DNA from: Candidatus Enterococcus testudinis
GTDB lineage: Bacteria > Bacillota > Bacilli > Lactobacillales > Enterococcaceae
Assembly (NCBI RefSeq): GCF_002140915.1
Contig: NZ_NGKU01000001.1
Coordinates: forward strand, 788,799 to 852,798
Direction: 5' to 3'
Length of the DNA stretch: 64,000 nucleotides
The position numbers and the translations under genes are program-made. Each line of letters opens with the position of its first letter. Positions within the stretch are counted from its first letter, which is position 1. The notes below the pieces were generated by a model. That model saw only the letters and a program-made list of their open reading frames with translations, did no database searches and had not been told where the DNA came from. Shown here piece by piece: positions 24,307 through 33,097 of the stretch.

Positions 24307-25611
24307 CTAGTTGCTGCTATCAGTTGTATCATTGATAGATGTATCAACGGATAATTCTACTGTTGCTGTTTTCTCTTCTTCCCCACGATAGTAGGTCAAG
24401 GTAATCGTATCACCGACTTTGTGTTTGTACAGTGCAGATTGTAAATCAGTTGTTGAACTGATATCAGTATCATCTACTTTGGTGATGACATCATATTGTT
24501 GCAATCCAGCTTGTTCAGCAGGTGTAGCATTGTTGACCGAGTAAACTACGACACCTGCAGTCACAGATGTAGGGACTTTCAAGATTTGTTCTTGTTGTTG
24601 TGAGGTGATTGAACTTAAATCAATCGTCCGGATACCTAATGCTGGGCGAACCACTTTACCATCAGATTCTAATTGGTTGATGATGTCAACAACATCGTTA
24701 CTTGGAATCGCAAAGCCCATTCCTTCAACGCTGACACTAGAAGTAGATTCAGATGTGCTGGCAATTTTGCTTGAGTTGATGCCCACGACTTGGCCATCGA
24801 CATTGATCAGTGGCCCACCAGAGTTCCCTGGATTAATGGCTGCATCTGTTTGGATTGCATTGATGCTGACTGTTTCACCAGAATCATTTTGGCTGGTCAC
24901 TTGACGATTCAATGATGAAATGATCCCTTGTGTTACTGAGTTGGCATAATCAGAACCTAAAGGAGAACCGATGGCGATTGCTGGTTCACCCACTTTTAGG
25001 GCACTTGAATCACCAAAAGTCGCGACTGTTTCGACCTTATCCGAGGCAATTTTAATGACGGCTAAGTCAGTATACGCATCGGTACCAACCAATTCACCAG
25101 TTACTTTAGAACCATCAGAGAGGACAACTTCCAAACCTGACTGGCCTTCAACGACGTGGTTGTTGGTGACGACATATGCGGTATCACCATCGACTTTATA
25201 GATAACACCACTACCTTCAGATGCAGCTTCTAATGTGCTGTCATCGCTGGTATTTTCATCTGTTTGACCATCTTGGCCGCTTTGTTGGCCGAAAATGCTG
25301 CCAAAATCACTGGTTTGACTTTGTTGTAGATTGATGATCGAAACAACTGCGCCTTGCACTTTTTCAACAGCTTCTGTGACGTCGCTCGTGACATCTAGTT
25401 TTACGTTAGAGACGGTTGTTTCTCCGCTTGAATTTTGAACCCCTGTCGTTGTGGTCGTTGTGTTAGAACCGGTCAGTGAAGAGCCCATAGCCAAGTACAA
25501 GCCGCCAAAAGTCAAGAGACCACCGACAACACCACCTAAAATACCAATACCTAATTTTTTGAGTAAACCAGAAGACGGTTTCTTTTCTGGTGTGACATCT
25601 TTTCGTGCCAT
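24307..25611 (-). CDS. htrA: HtrA-like serine protease
   Basis: 434 residues. A short cytosolic N-terminus and one membrane anchor (IGILGGVVGGLLTFGGLYLA) are followed by a Ser/Thr/Gln-rich linker. The trypsin-like domain has His in VTNNHVV, Asp in YTDLAVIKI and Ser in NPGNSGGPL. A C-terminal PDZ domain follows (RPALGIRTIDL ... AGLQQYDVITKVDDTDI). It degrades misfolded or surplus surface proteins. The upstream region carries an inverted repeat that may be an operator. Neighbouring rlmH is divergent. Confidence 0.95.
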   Translation of the reverse strand: MARKDVTPEKKPSSGLLKKLGIGILGGVVGGLLTFGGLYLAMGSSLTGSNTTTTTTGVQNSSGETTVSNVKLDVTSDVTEAVEKVQGAVVSIINLQQSQTSDFGSIFGQQSGQDGQTDENTSDDSTLEAASEGSGVIYKVDGDTAYVVTNNHVVEGQSGLEVVLSDGSKVTGELVGTDAYTDLAVIKIASDKVETVATFGDSSALKVGEPAIAIGSPLGSDYANSVTQGIISSLNRQVTSQNDSGETVSINAIQTDAAINPGNSGGPLINVDGQVVGINSSKIASTSESTSSVSVEGMGFAIPSNDVVDIINQLESDGKVVRPALGIRTIDLSSITSQQQEQILKVPTSVTAGVVVYSVNNATPAEQAGLQQYDVITKVDDTDISSTTDLQSALYKHKVGDTITLTYYRGEEEKTATVELSVDTSINDTTDSSN

Positions 25612-25626
25612 TTTAATTTCCCCCTT

Positions 25627-25650
25627 ACTAATTATTTCGTTATAATTAGT
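25627..25650 (-). promoter_or_regulatory. Perfect inverted repeat in the htrA leader
   Basis: ACTAATTAT-TTCGTT-ATAATTAGT, two 9-bp arms, between a minus-strand -10-like TATACT and the AAGGGGG ribosome site of htrA. Candidate operator or mRNA hairpin; the binding protein is unknown. Confidence 0.5.
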
Positions 25651-25811
25651 ATATTCTTTCTATCTGGCTTAAGTCTACTAGGAGACTTTGAAAAAAATAT
25701 GAAGAAGTTGGGATAGAATTTATTTTAAATGATGAACATTCGATTTTTATTTCATCGATTAATGAAAAAATATCTGCATCATTTGATACAGATTTCAGAA
25801 AGGAACGTTCT

Positions 25812-26291
25812 ATGAATATCAAAATTGTGACTGTCGGAAAATTAAAGGAGAAATACCTCGTTCAGGGAATCAATGAATACGCCAAAAGAATCAGTGTCTA
25901 TGCCAAATTGACCTTTGTTGAAGTACCTGATGAAAAAGCACCAGAAAACTTGAGCGATGCGCAAATGAGTCAAATCAAAGAAAAAGAAGGACAGCGCATT
26001 TTGGCCAAAATCAAAGACGGCGAATATGTGTATGCCTTAGCCATTGAAGGTCAGAATCCAACAAGCGAAGCCTTCGCCAAACAAATCGATCAATTAGGCA
26101 TCCAAGGCAAGAGTCAATTGGTTTTTGTGATCGGCGGTTCATTGGGATTGAGTGAGGCTGTGATGCAACGTAGCGATGCCCAAATCTCGTTTGGCAAAAT
26201 GACGTTCCCGCATCAATTGATGAAATTAATCTTAGTGGAACAAATCTATCGTGCATATCGTATCAATACCAATGCGCCATACCATAAATAG
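25812..26291 (+). CDS. rlmH: 23S rRNA pseudouridine-1915 N3-methyltransferase
   Basis: 159 residues, full length for RlmH, a SPOUT methyltransferase acting on the 70S ribosome. Diagnostic segments are [30 protein letters not shown], the SAM-binding knot [13 protein letters not shown] and the C-terminal [36 protein letters not shown] precedes the ATG. Short tandem 12-bp repeats (GCCATTTAAGTA) follow the stop. Confidence 0.97.
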   Translation: MNIKIVTVGKLKEKYLVQGINEYAKRISVYAKLTFVEVPDEKAPENLSDAQMSQIKEKEGQRILAKIKDGEYVYALAIEGQNPTSEAFAKQIDQLGIQGKSQLVFVIGGSLGLSEAVMQRSDAQISFGKMTFPHQLMKLILVEQIYRAYRINTNAPYHK

Positions 26292-26377
26292 CCATTTAAG
26301 TAGCCATTTAAGTAGCCCTTTGATTACAGGCCATTCTAGATTACAATAGAGAGAAGAAGATTGAGGAGGAAACGAAT

Positions 26378-26887
26378 ATGAATAATAACGACAGATTGCT
26401 GCGCTTAAGATACGCTGTCGATATCAAAGATTCAGATATGGTCAAAGCCTTTGAATTAGGCGGCCATCCTGTGACAAAAGAAGAAATGCGGGAGATGCTG
26501 ACAAGAAACCATGCCGCACAAACAGAAGATGACAAAGAGAATGTCTACTTGAAAGCCATCAACAACCAAGTTTTGGATGCATTTTTGAATGGCTATATTA
26601 CGTTAAAACGTGGCCCGCAAAAAGAACAAAAAGACATCCCGCAACAAAAAAGCAAAGACATTAAGCACATCAACAATATTTTGTTGAAGAAAGTCAAAAT
26701 CGCTTTGTTTTTAACAAGTGAAGATATGCTGGCGATTTTTGCAGAAGCCGAGATTTATCCGACGAAAGGCGAATTAGGCGCCATATTGCGAAAAGAAGGC
26801 CACCGGAACTTCAAACCTTGCGGCGATAAATACGCCCGCAACTTTTTGAAAGGGTTGGGATTGATGTATCGGAAGGAACACCAATAG
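26378..26887 (+). CDS. DUF1456 family protein (YehS-like)
   Basis: 169 residues made of two related halves: NNNDRLLRLRYAVDIKDSDMVKAFELGGHPVTKEEMREML and KHINNILLKKVKIALFLTSEDMLAIFAEAEIYPTKGELGAILRKEGHRNFKPCGDKYARNFLKGL. This duplicated arrangement is the hallmark of DUF1456. The function is unknown. GAGGAGG lies upstream and a terminator downstream. Confidence 0.88.
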   Translation: MNNNDRLLRLRYAVDIKDSDMVKAFELGGHPVTKEEMREMLTRNHAAQTEDDKENVYLKAINNQVLDAFLNGYITLKRGPQKEQKDIPQQKSKDIKHINNILLKKVKIALFLTSEDMLAIFAEAEIYPTKGELGAILRKEGHRNFKPCGDKYARNFLKGLGLMYRKEHQ

Positions 26888-26914
26888 TTGTATTTTAATG
26901 ATGTACAGGGATTA

Positions 26915-26964
26915 AAAATGACCAATTGTTTTGCTTTCAGCAATCAAATTGGTCATTTTTTTAA
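26915..26964. terminator. Bidirectional terminator
   Basis: AAAATGACCAATTG / CAATTTGGTCATTTT-type arms (AAATGACCAATTG ... CAAATTGGTCATTT) with T-runs, between convergent genes. Confidence 0.85.
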
Positions 26965-28307
26965 GATACAGACGATCGTTTCTGCAAAGTTGATTTGAAC
27001 CGCCAACCCAAAAAACAACTACGTGCATACAAGTCCAGCCCAATCGCTAGCCATACCCCGGCAATTCCCCATTGGAAAGACAAACCCAGTATGAATACGC
27101 CAATCACACGAATACCCCACATACCAAATAAGGTACTGTAAAGAGGGGTTTTTGTATCGCCAAGACCCTGCAACGCGGCGGTCAGAATCAAGCTGATAGC
27201 TAACCCAGGTTGATTAAAGGCATCGATGTGCAATGCAGTAACGACTTGAGATATTACTGTTTGGTCAGTGGTGAACCAAGAGGCAAACGTGGGTGCACCA
27301 ACGAATAAAACAATTCCTAATGTGGTCAAAATCAGTATGGCATATTTGCACGCAATAAAGGCAATTTTTTTCGTTTCTGCGTAATTTTTTTTTCCAATAC
27401 TCATCCCAATCATAGTTGCTGTAGCGGTTGCAATGCCATAAGCAGGCATGTAAACAAAACTCTCAATGCTTCCGGCAATAGAATGTGCTGCGTAGGTTTT
27501 GGTGCCAAGGGCAACAATTAAACCAAAATATAGCACTTGCCCCATACGCATCGCCAATCGCTCCAAAGCAGCTGGGATTGTCAACCGAACGAGGGACGTA
27601 TACTTGCGCAAATCCATTATCCCACGTAATGAAAAAGCAATCTCTGATTGTTGGACTTTACGATAGAGTAAAAACGATCCTACTAAACGGGCAATAATGG
27701 TTCCGATAGCGGTACCGATGACACCTAAAGCTGGAAAGGGTCCCCAACCGAAAATCAAAACAACATCCAATCCAATATTGAGAACATTCGTGATCAATCC
27801 AACATACATAGGAGACTTGGTGTCCCCAGTTGCGCGAAGCATACTGCCAAAAGTAGTCATTGTGCCAATCAATATTGCCGTGCCCCCAACCATTCGATAA
27901 AAAGGCAATGCTGCGGCAAGTGTTGCTTGATCAGCCCCCATCAACCGGAGGAATGGAGCGGCGAAGAATATGCTGATGAACCCAAACAATAACCCAACAA
28001 TAAGGGTCAAAACGAAGGACTGCTTGGCAACTTCTCTGGCTTTTTCAATCGCATTTGCCCCGATTCGTCGCGCAATCAGCGAAGAAGTACCTACAGCCAA
28101 CGCAATGAATACAGCTAGATAAACATTGATCAACGCATTGGCCACACCAATTCCAGCAACGGCTATGATGCCGATTTGCGCAATCAATAAGGCATCGATA
28201 AATCCCACAGAAGTTTCTAATATATTTTCGACCATTGCAGGAAAGGCCATTTTCAACAGCTGATGATCGAGGCTTTGCGTTGGGATTGTATCTTGATTGT
28301 GTGTCAT
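26961..28307 (-). CDS. MATE family multidrug/toxin exporter
   Basis: 448 residues with about twelve hydrophobic segments in two halves. Each half starts with the MATE pattern: KMAFPAMVENILETSVGFIDALLIAQIG, and later RLTIPAALERLAMRMGQVLYFGLIVALGTKTYAAHSIAGSIE. It expels organic cations or drugs using an ion gradient. It follows a CsoR-type regulator gene by 12 nt, so it is likely that regulator's target. Confidence 0.92.
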   Translation of the reverse strand: MTHNQDTIPTQSLDHQLLKMAFPAMVENILETSVGFIDALLIAQIGIIAVAGIGVANALINVYLAVFIALAVGTSSLIARRIGANAIEKAREVAKQSFVLTLIVGLLFGFISIFFAAPFLRLMGADQATLAAALPFYRMVGGTAILIGTMTTFGSMLRATGDTKSPMYVGLITNVLNIGLDVVLIFGWGPFPALGVIGTAIGTIIARLVGSFLLYRKVQQSEIAFSLRGIMDLRKYTSLVRLTIPAALERLAMRMGQVLYFGLIVALGTKTYAAHSIAGSIESFVYMPAYGIATATATMIGMSIGKKNYAETKKIAFIACKYAILILTTLGIVLFVGAPTFASWFTTDQTVISQVVTALHIDAFNQPGLAISLILTAALQGLGDTKTPLYSTLFGMWGIRVIGVFILGLSFQWGIAGVWLAIGLDLYARSCFLGWRFKSTLQKRSSVS

Positions 28308-28319
28308 AAAGTCTTCTCC

Positions 28320-28601
28320 TTAATTTAATTTATTATACTGCGTGATCACGCGACGCAAGGTGCTCATTTCTTTCTCTAAATCTTTTCCTTCATTGACATG
28401 CATCAAGGAGTGATCGGCTTGTGCTTCTAAAAGGATTTGACTGATTTTTTGCAAAGCAGCGCGAGAAGCATTCAATTGAATCATGATTTCGGCTGTTTCT
28501 TTTTCATCTAAGACCATTTTTTTGATACCTTTGATCTGCCCTTCAATACGGTTCAAACGTTTGATCAATGCATCTTGTCGATGATCATTGGTGTGAGACA
28601 T
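28320..28601 (-). CDS. CsoR-family transcriptional regulator lacking the metal-binding residues
   Basis: 93 residues with the family core ALIKRLNRIEGQIKGIKKMV, IQLNASRAALQKISQILLEAQADHS. The Cu(I) ligands of CsoR (Cys, His, Cys) fall at Thr, Gln and Ser here, and the protein contains no cysteine at all. Copper, sulfide or nickel sensing in the known ways is therefore unlikely. AGGAGG is upstream, and a CsoR-type palindrome overlaps the promoter area. Operon with the MATE gene. The inducer is unknown. Confidence 0.88.
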   Translation of the reverse strand: MSHTNDHRQDALIKRLNRIEGQIKGIKKMVLDEKETAEIMIQLNASRAALQKISQILLEAQADHSLMHVNEGKDLEKEMSTLRRVITQYNKLN

Positions 28602-28617
28602 AACATTTCCTCCTTTT

Positions 28618-28640
28618 TATATACCCGTATGGGGTATATA
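28618..28640. promoter_or_regulatory. CsoR-type operator
   Basis: ATATACCC-GTATG-GGGTATAT inverted repeat with G/C-tract arms as in CsoR-family operators, 17 bp upstream of the regulator gene. Probably autoregulates the regulator and MATE operon. Confidence 0.75.
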
Positions 28641-28793
28641 ATCTACCTTTTTTAGTGGATTGTCAATAGAAGAGAAGAGGAATCTATTCAACTATTAAGA
28701 TAAGCAATGGCGTTTACAACCATAAGATAATGCCTTATGATGAAAAAGGACTCGTGTGAACAGAAGTTTTGAATGAAAAGGAGCAAATCAAAG

Positions 28794-29531
28794 ATGCGCA
28801 ATATCAAACTAACGATTGAATACGACGGCAAGCGCTATTTAGGCTGGCAGCGTTTGGGCGACAATGACAAAACGATCCAAGAGAAAGTCGAAGGGGTCAT
28901 CAAATTACTGACAAGCGAAGACATTGAGATCGTAGGATCTGGCAGAACCGATGCCGGGACGCATGCCCGTGGTCAAGTAGCCAATTTCAAGACGACTCAT
29001 GACATGCCATTGGCTGAGATGCAGCAGTTTTTCAACCGTTATTTGCCGCAAGATATCGTAGTCAATCAAATCGAAGAGGTACCCGATCGCTTTCATGCCC
29101 GTTATCATGCAAAAGGCAAACAATATAGTTATTATGTTTGGAATGATCTGATTCCAACGGTCTTTGAGCGCAGTCGCAGTTTCCATTATCCTCAAACCCT
29201 TGATTTAGAAAAAATGCAAACAGCGGCGGATCAATTGATCGGTACCCATGATTTTATTGGTTTTTCAGCATTGAAAAAATCAAAGAAATCAACGACGAGA
29301 ACGATTGAATCACTCACGATCACGCAAGAAGGACAGATGATCCATTTTACCTTCAAAGGCAATGGTTTTTTGCATAAAATGGTTCGAATCATTACCGGCA
29401 CATTATTGGCAATTGGGTCTGGTGAATTGGATGAGGGGATCATTCAACACGTGTTGACTGAAAAAGTGCGACAAGCGGCTGGCGAAACAGTGCCTGCCCA
29501 TGGTCTTTTTTTAGATGAAGTTGACTATTAA
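28794..29531 (+). CDS. truA: tRNA pseudouridine(38-40) synthase
   Basis: 245 residues. It starts MRNIKLTIEYDGKRYLGWQR. The catalytic Asp is in GSGRTDAGTHARGQVANF. Further segments are FHARYHAKGKQYSYYVWN, HDFIGFSALK and the C-terminal FLHKMVRIITGTLLAIGSG. AAAAGGAG supports ATG 28794. It modifies anticodon-stem uridines. It precedes map by 21 nt. Confidence 0.97.
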   Translation: MRNIKLTIEYDGKRYLGWQRLGDNDKTIQEKVEGVIKLLTSEDIEIVGSGRTDAGTHARGQVANFKTTHDMPLAEMQQFFNRYLPQDIVVNQIEEVPDRFHARYHAKGKQYSYYVWNDLIPTVFERSRSFHYPQTLDLEKMQTAADQLIGTHDFIGFSALKKSKKSTTRTIESLTITQEGQMIHFTFKGNGFLHKMVRIITGTLLAIGSGELDEGIIQHVLTEKVRQAAGETVPAHGLFLDEVDY

Positions 29532-29552
29532 GTCATAGAGAAAGTGGTGCAA

Positions 29553-30317
29553 ATGATGATTACCTTAAAATCACCAAGAGAAATCGAACAAATGAAGATA
29601 TCAGGCCGTATTTTAGCACATATCCATGAGAAATTACGGACTTTTATCCAAGCGGGTATCACCACCAATCAAATCAATGCATTTGTGCAGCAAGAAATAG
29701 AGGCAGCGGATGCAACTGCCGCGCAGATTGGTTTTGAAGGCTATGAATATGCGACATGTATCAGCGTCAATGAAGAAATTTGTCATGGTTTCCCTTCGAA
29801 TAATCGATTAAAAAATGGCGATGTGGTGAAAGTTGATTTTTGTGTTGATTATCATGGGGCGATTTCTGACAGTTGCTGGACATATGCTGTCGGTGAGATT
29901 TCGCCACAACACCAAGAATTGATGGCAGTGACCAAAGAAGCCTTACGTTTAGGCATCGAACAAGCACAAGTAGGCAATCGCGTTGGTGATATTGGTCATG
30001 CTATCCAAAGTTATGCCGAAGCAAGAGGGTTCGGCGTCGTTCGGGATTTTATCGCCCATGGTATTGGACCTACGATCCATGAAGAACCTTTCTTCCCACA
30101 TTTTGGCTTACCAGGCAAAGGACTGCGTTTACGGGAAGGGATGACGATCACGATTGAGCCCATGATCACGACGGGGACGTGGCGGATGAAAATGGACGAC
30201 AATGGCTGGACCGCACGAACGATCGATGGCAGCTACTGTGCCCAATACGAGCATTCGATTGCAATCACAAAAGACGGGCCAGTAATCATGACATTGCAAA
30301 AACCAGAAGCAGAATAA
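29553..30317 (+). CDS. map: Type I methionine aminopeptidase
   Basis: 254 residues. The five metal ligands are visible: Asp twice in VKVDFCVDYHGAISDSCW, His in FIAHGIGPTIHEEPF, Glu in TITIEPM and Glu in AQYEHSI. It removes the initiator Met from new proteins. ATG 29553 and ATG 29556 are both possible; the ribosome site is modest (GAAAGTGG). Compared with short type I enzymes, GTWRMKMDDNGWTARTIDGS is the usual loop. Probably cotranscribed with truA. Confidence 0.95.
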   Translation: MMITLKSPREIEQMKISGRILAHIHEKLRTFIQAGITTNQINAFVQQEIEAADATAAQIGFEGYEYATCISVNEEICHGFPSNNRLKNGDVVKVDFCVDYHGAISDSCWTYAVGEISPQHQELMAVTKEALRLGIEQAQVGNRVGDIGHAIQSYAEARGFGVVRDFIAHGIGPTIHEEPFFPHFGLPGKGLRLREGMTITIEPMITTGTWRMKMDDNGWTARTIDGSYCAQYEHSIAITKDGPVIMTLQKPEAE

Positions 30318-30344
30318 TCATGACAATCTCTCATAAAATCAAGA

Positions 30345-30373
30345 CAAAGGCAGAAGCAATTTCTGCTTTTTTT
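30345..30373 (+). terminator. Intrinsic terminator
   Basis: GCAGAA-GCAA-TTTCTGC followed by seven T. Confidence 0.8.
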
Positions 30374-30456
30374 GGGCACTTCAATTGGTGATCAAGCAGG
30401 TATATGATAGAGTTTTGTTGAAGAAGAAAATCGATTGGCTAAAATGAGGTGGATAA

Positions 30457-31284
30457 ATGGAAGCAAATCAAGAGGTGTTGGCTGCTTTATATAATTTGAT
30501 TTTGGCTGAAGGGACCCGCCAATGGGAAAGATCGCAGTTGATCATAGCGAAAAATGCACTCGAAAACAATCAGTCCCAAGGCTTGGCACAGCTTGAAGCG
30601 GTGTTGCGGCCGTTGGCTTTGCGGGATAATCTTTCACCAGATGTCATGGACTTCTATCAAGCATTGACCGAAACAACATCGATAGCTACGCCATCATTTA
30701 CTAAGACACCACAACGCAGCATGCAAGCTGCAGATACAGAAACAGCGATTTTTGCTGGTGGCTGTTTTTGGTGTATGGTGGAACCGTTTGAAAATCACCC
30801 GGGGATCTTATCGGTTTTATCGGGTTATACCGGTGGTCAGTTGGCACATCCGACGTATGATCAAGTGCTGACAGGGCATACGGGTCATGTGGAGGCGGTG
30901 GAGATTATCTTTGATCCTGCGATCATCACCTATCAGGAATTGTTGACCATTTATTGGGGGGTGACAGATCCCACAGATGCCTTTGGGCAATTTCAAGATC
31001 GTGGCGCGCATTATCGCCCGATTATTTTTACAACGACCAAAAAGCAGGTGCAAGTAGCACAGGCCTCGAAAAATCAACTGCAAGAAACAATGAAGTATCT
31101 ACAACCAATCGTGACTGAGATTCTTCCAGCGAAGCCTTTTTGGCCCGCAGAAAATCGGCATCAACAGTTTTATCTGAAACAACCAAAACGCTACCGCCGA
31201 ATCAAACGAGCCCGCAAGCAGTTGCAACAATTCAAAGCGTTGTCGGCATGGACCAAAGGTGTCTTTGGTGCTAAAAAAAGCTGA
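30457..31284 (+). CDS. msrA: Peptide methionine (S)-S-oxide reductase with N-terminal helical extension
   Basis: The MsrA domain starts near residue 95: [31 protein letters not shown] (catalytic Cys in GCFWC), then [41 protein letters not shown] and [17 protein letters not shown]. It repairs oxidised methionine. The first about 85 residues ([33 protein letters not shown] ... [11 protein letters not shown]) form an extra predicted helical bundle not needed for MsrA activity. Its pattern loosely recalls bacteriocin-immunity-type bundles, but this is uncertain. Confidence 0.93.
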   Translation: MEANQEVLAALYNLILAEGTRQWERSQLIIAKNALENNQSQGLAQLEAVLRPLALRDNLSPDVMDFYQALTETTSIATPSFTKTPQRSMQAADTETAIFAGGCFWCMVEPFENHPGILSVLSGYTGGQLAHPTYDQVLTGHTGHVEAVEIIFDPAIITYQELLTIYWGVTDPTDAFGQFQDRGAHYRPIIFTTTKKQVQVAQASKNQLQETMKYLQPIVTEILPAKPFWPAENRHQQFYLKQPKRYRRIKRARKQLQQFKALSAWTKGVFGAKKS

Positions 31285-31387
31285 ATACACTGTCAAAACC
31301 CTTTGACAATCAGGGGATGTCTACATGTTTGAACAGACAAGCTTTGTCAGTTGCGCTATTGTAAAGGCCAAGGAGGAACAGAGAATC

Positions 31388-31795
31388 ATGACAATTGGAG
31401 AAAACTTGAAAGCGTATCGCCAAGCCAATAAATGGAGTCAAGAAGTCATTGCCCAAAAAATGCTGGTGACCAGAACATCGATCTCGAATTGGGAAACGGG
31501 CAAAACGACCCCTGACATCATCAATATCTTGAAATTAAGTACAGTTTATGGGTGTACTGCGGATGATCTATTGAAAGGACAAGTGAATAGAATGAAAAAA
31601 ACATTTAGAACAATGACATATGGCGCTGGATTCAAAGATGGGACGATGCGGCTGAAAATCGAAACAGATGCCACAAAATTTTTCCCCCGAGGCGTAGAAG
31701 TCAAAGCCAATGTCGATATGGAGACCGGAGAAGTTGTTTTCTTTGTAGAGCAAGAAGACTTAGATAAAATCAAACAGTCGCTAGATATAGAATAG
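31388..31795 (+). CDS. XRE-family transcriptional regulator
   Basis: 135 residues. The N-terminal helix-turn-helix is MTIGENLKAYRQANKWSQEVIAQKMLVTRTSISNWETGKTTPDIINILKLSTVYGCTADDLL. The C-terminal domain, GAGFKDGTMRLKIETDATKFFPRGVEVKANVDMETGEVVFFVEQ, is a compact strand-rich region of unknown role. AAGGAGG precedes ATG 31388. A longer frame from 31325 lies before the ribosome site and is rejected. Targets unknown. Confidence 0.85.
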   Translation: MTIGENLKAYRQANKWSQEVIAQKMLVTRTSISNWETGKTTPDIINILKLSTVYGCTADDLLKGQVNRMKKTFRTMTYGAGFKDGTMRLKIETDATKFFPRGVEVKANVDMETGEVVFFVEQEDLDKIKQSLDIE

Positions 31796-32092
31796 TTAAA
31801 TTTTTTAATATTATTTCTGTGAAAATTAAATATAAAAACACGAATAATACAACTGAAATTTTATTCATATGTGCGATGAGCCAACACCAATAACAATAGA
31901 ATCTGATTCTTTGACTATCTTTTGTGTTTATACTTCGTGATTTGCGAGATTCTTTCTTCATTAAATACAATATATTGCGTTGGGTATCGCAAACATCCTT
32001 TTTACTTACTATATGTAGTGTTTACTTTTTCTTTAGAACGTGTAAAATAGCATGTGTAGTTTAGAAGGATTGACCGAAATCAACCGAGATAA
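31796..32092. other. AT-rich intergenic region
   Basis: About 300 bp with strong A+T bias before the deoxynucleoside kinase promoter. A minus-strand open frame with one hydrophobic stretch crosses it but has no ribosome site. No repeat or RNA feature is seen apart from the promoter at 32021. Confidence 0.4.
32021..32048 (+). promoter_or_regulatory. Promoter of the deoxynucleoside kinase gene
   Basis: TTTACT, 16 nt, TAAAAT. Confidence 0.6.
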
Positions 32093-32113
32093 GTGAATAT
32101 GGACAAAGGATGG

Positions 32114-32824
32114 ATGCGTGTGTTATTGATTGCTGGTACGATAGGTGCAGGAAAGAGTAGTTTAACTGATTTCTTATCAAAGGAGATGGCTTCTAAGCCT
32201 TTTTATGAGAATGTGGAAGATAATGACGTATTGCCCTTGTTTTATTCAAACCCAGAGCGGTATGCGTTTTTATTACAAATCTTCTTCCTGAATAAGAGTT
32301 TTCTAGGTATGCGAGAAGCACTATCCAATGACGACAATGTGATTGATCGCTCGATCTACGAAGATAGTTTGATGTTCCATTTGAATGCTGATTTAGGTAG
32401 AATTGCCCCATTAGAAGTTGAACAATATGATAACTTATTGAATACTATGCTGAAAGAACTAGAAGAATCGGCACCGGAAAAACATCCGGATCTGATGGTG
32501 CATATCAAGGTTTCGCTGGATACAATGATCGAACGGATCAGTAAACGGGGACGTTCCTATGAACAAGTTGCCAATGATCCAACGTTGTATGATTATTATA
32601 AGGAATTGAACCAACGCTATGATGCGTGGTATGAAGCCTTTGATGTCTGTCCTAAAATGCAAATCGACGGGGATCAATTAGATTTTGTTGAAAATGAAGA
32701 GAATCTATCCGTCATTTTAGGGATGATTCAAGAGAAATTAGCAACACTGCGGGAGAATAAACAAGCCGGACGCTACTGCACAGACCATGCGATGGCGAAG
32801 GGCGATTTTTCAGCGGACAAATGA
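32114..32824 (+). CDS. Deoxynucleoside kinase
   Basis: 236 residues from ATG 32114. The P-loop is LLIAGTIGAGKSSLT. The family continues with NVEDNDVLPLFYSNPERYAFLLQIFFLNKSF, the DRS motif VIDRSIYEDSLMFH and the lid ERISKRGRSYEQ. It phosphorylates deoxyadenosine or deoxyguanosine for salvage. Start choice is uncertain. AAAGGA is only 3 nt from ATG 32114 but 9 nt from GTG 32120, and ATG 32099 has only a weak site. A terminator follows the stop. Confidence 0.9.
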   Translation: MRVLLIAGTIGAGKSSLTDFLSKEMASKPFYENVEDNDVLPLFYSNPERYAFLLQIFFLNKSFLGMREALSNDDNVIDRSIYEDSLMFHLNADLGRIAPLEVEQYDNLLNTMLKELEESAPEKHPDLMVHIKVSLDTMIERISKRGRSYEQVANDPTLYDYYKELNQRYDAWYEAFDVCPKMQIDGDQLDFVENEENLSVILGMIQEKLATLRENKQAGRYCTDHAMAKGDFSADK

Positions 32825-32859
32825 ACTGAACCAATCAAAAAATAAGGATGAAATCATCT

Positions 32860-32902
32860 TGCAAAAACACGCAGACCATTATCTGGGCTGCGTGTTTTTG
32901 TG
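32860..32902 (+). terminator. Intrinsic terminator
   Basis: CAAAAACACGCA / TGCGTGTTTTTG arms; the 3' arm ends in a T-tract. Confidence 0.8.
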
Positions 32903-33009
32903 GATTCAGTCAACTCTTTCAACGCGTGAAGAACCAATGGAAATAACTGGAAATCAGCTAGTCTTCACAAGATTCTGATTGGTGAAAGCCCTATATTCTG
33001 AAAATAAAT

Positions 33010-33038
33010 TTGCCAATTCTATTTTCGGTCCGTATACT
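33010..33038 (+). promoter_or_regulatory. Promoter of the FUSC-type gene
   Basis: TTGCCA, 17 nt, TATACT. Confidence 0.7.
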
Positions 33039-33097
33039 AATTAAGGGACATTTGTTTTTTATTACATAGTGGTGAGCAAGAAGAGAGGAGGTCTTCT

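Noticed and set aside
26289-26315. Tandem 12-bp repeat GCCATTTAAGTA after rlmH
   Set aside because: Only two full units and no associated structure; probably a small duplication without function.
31770-31970. Minus-strand 66-residue frame with a hydrophobic stretch
   Set aside because: No ribosome site, strongly AT-biased sequence, no recognisable family.
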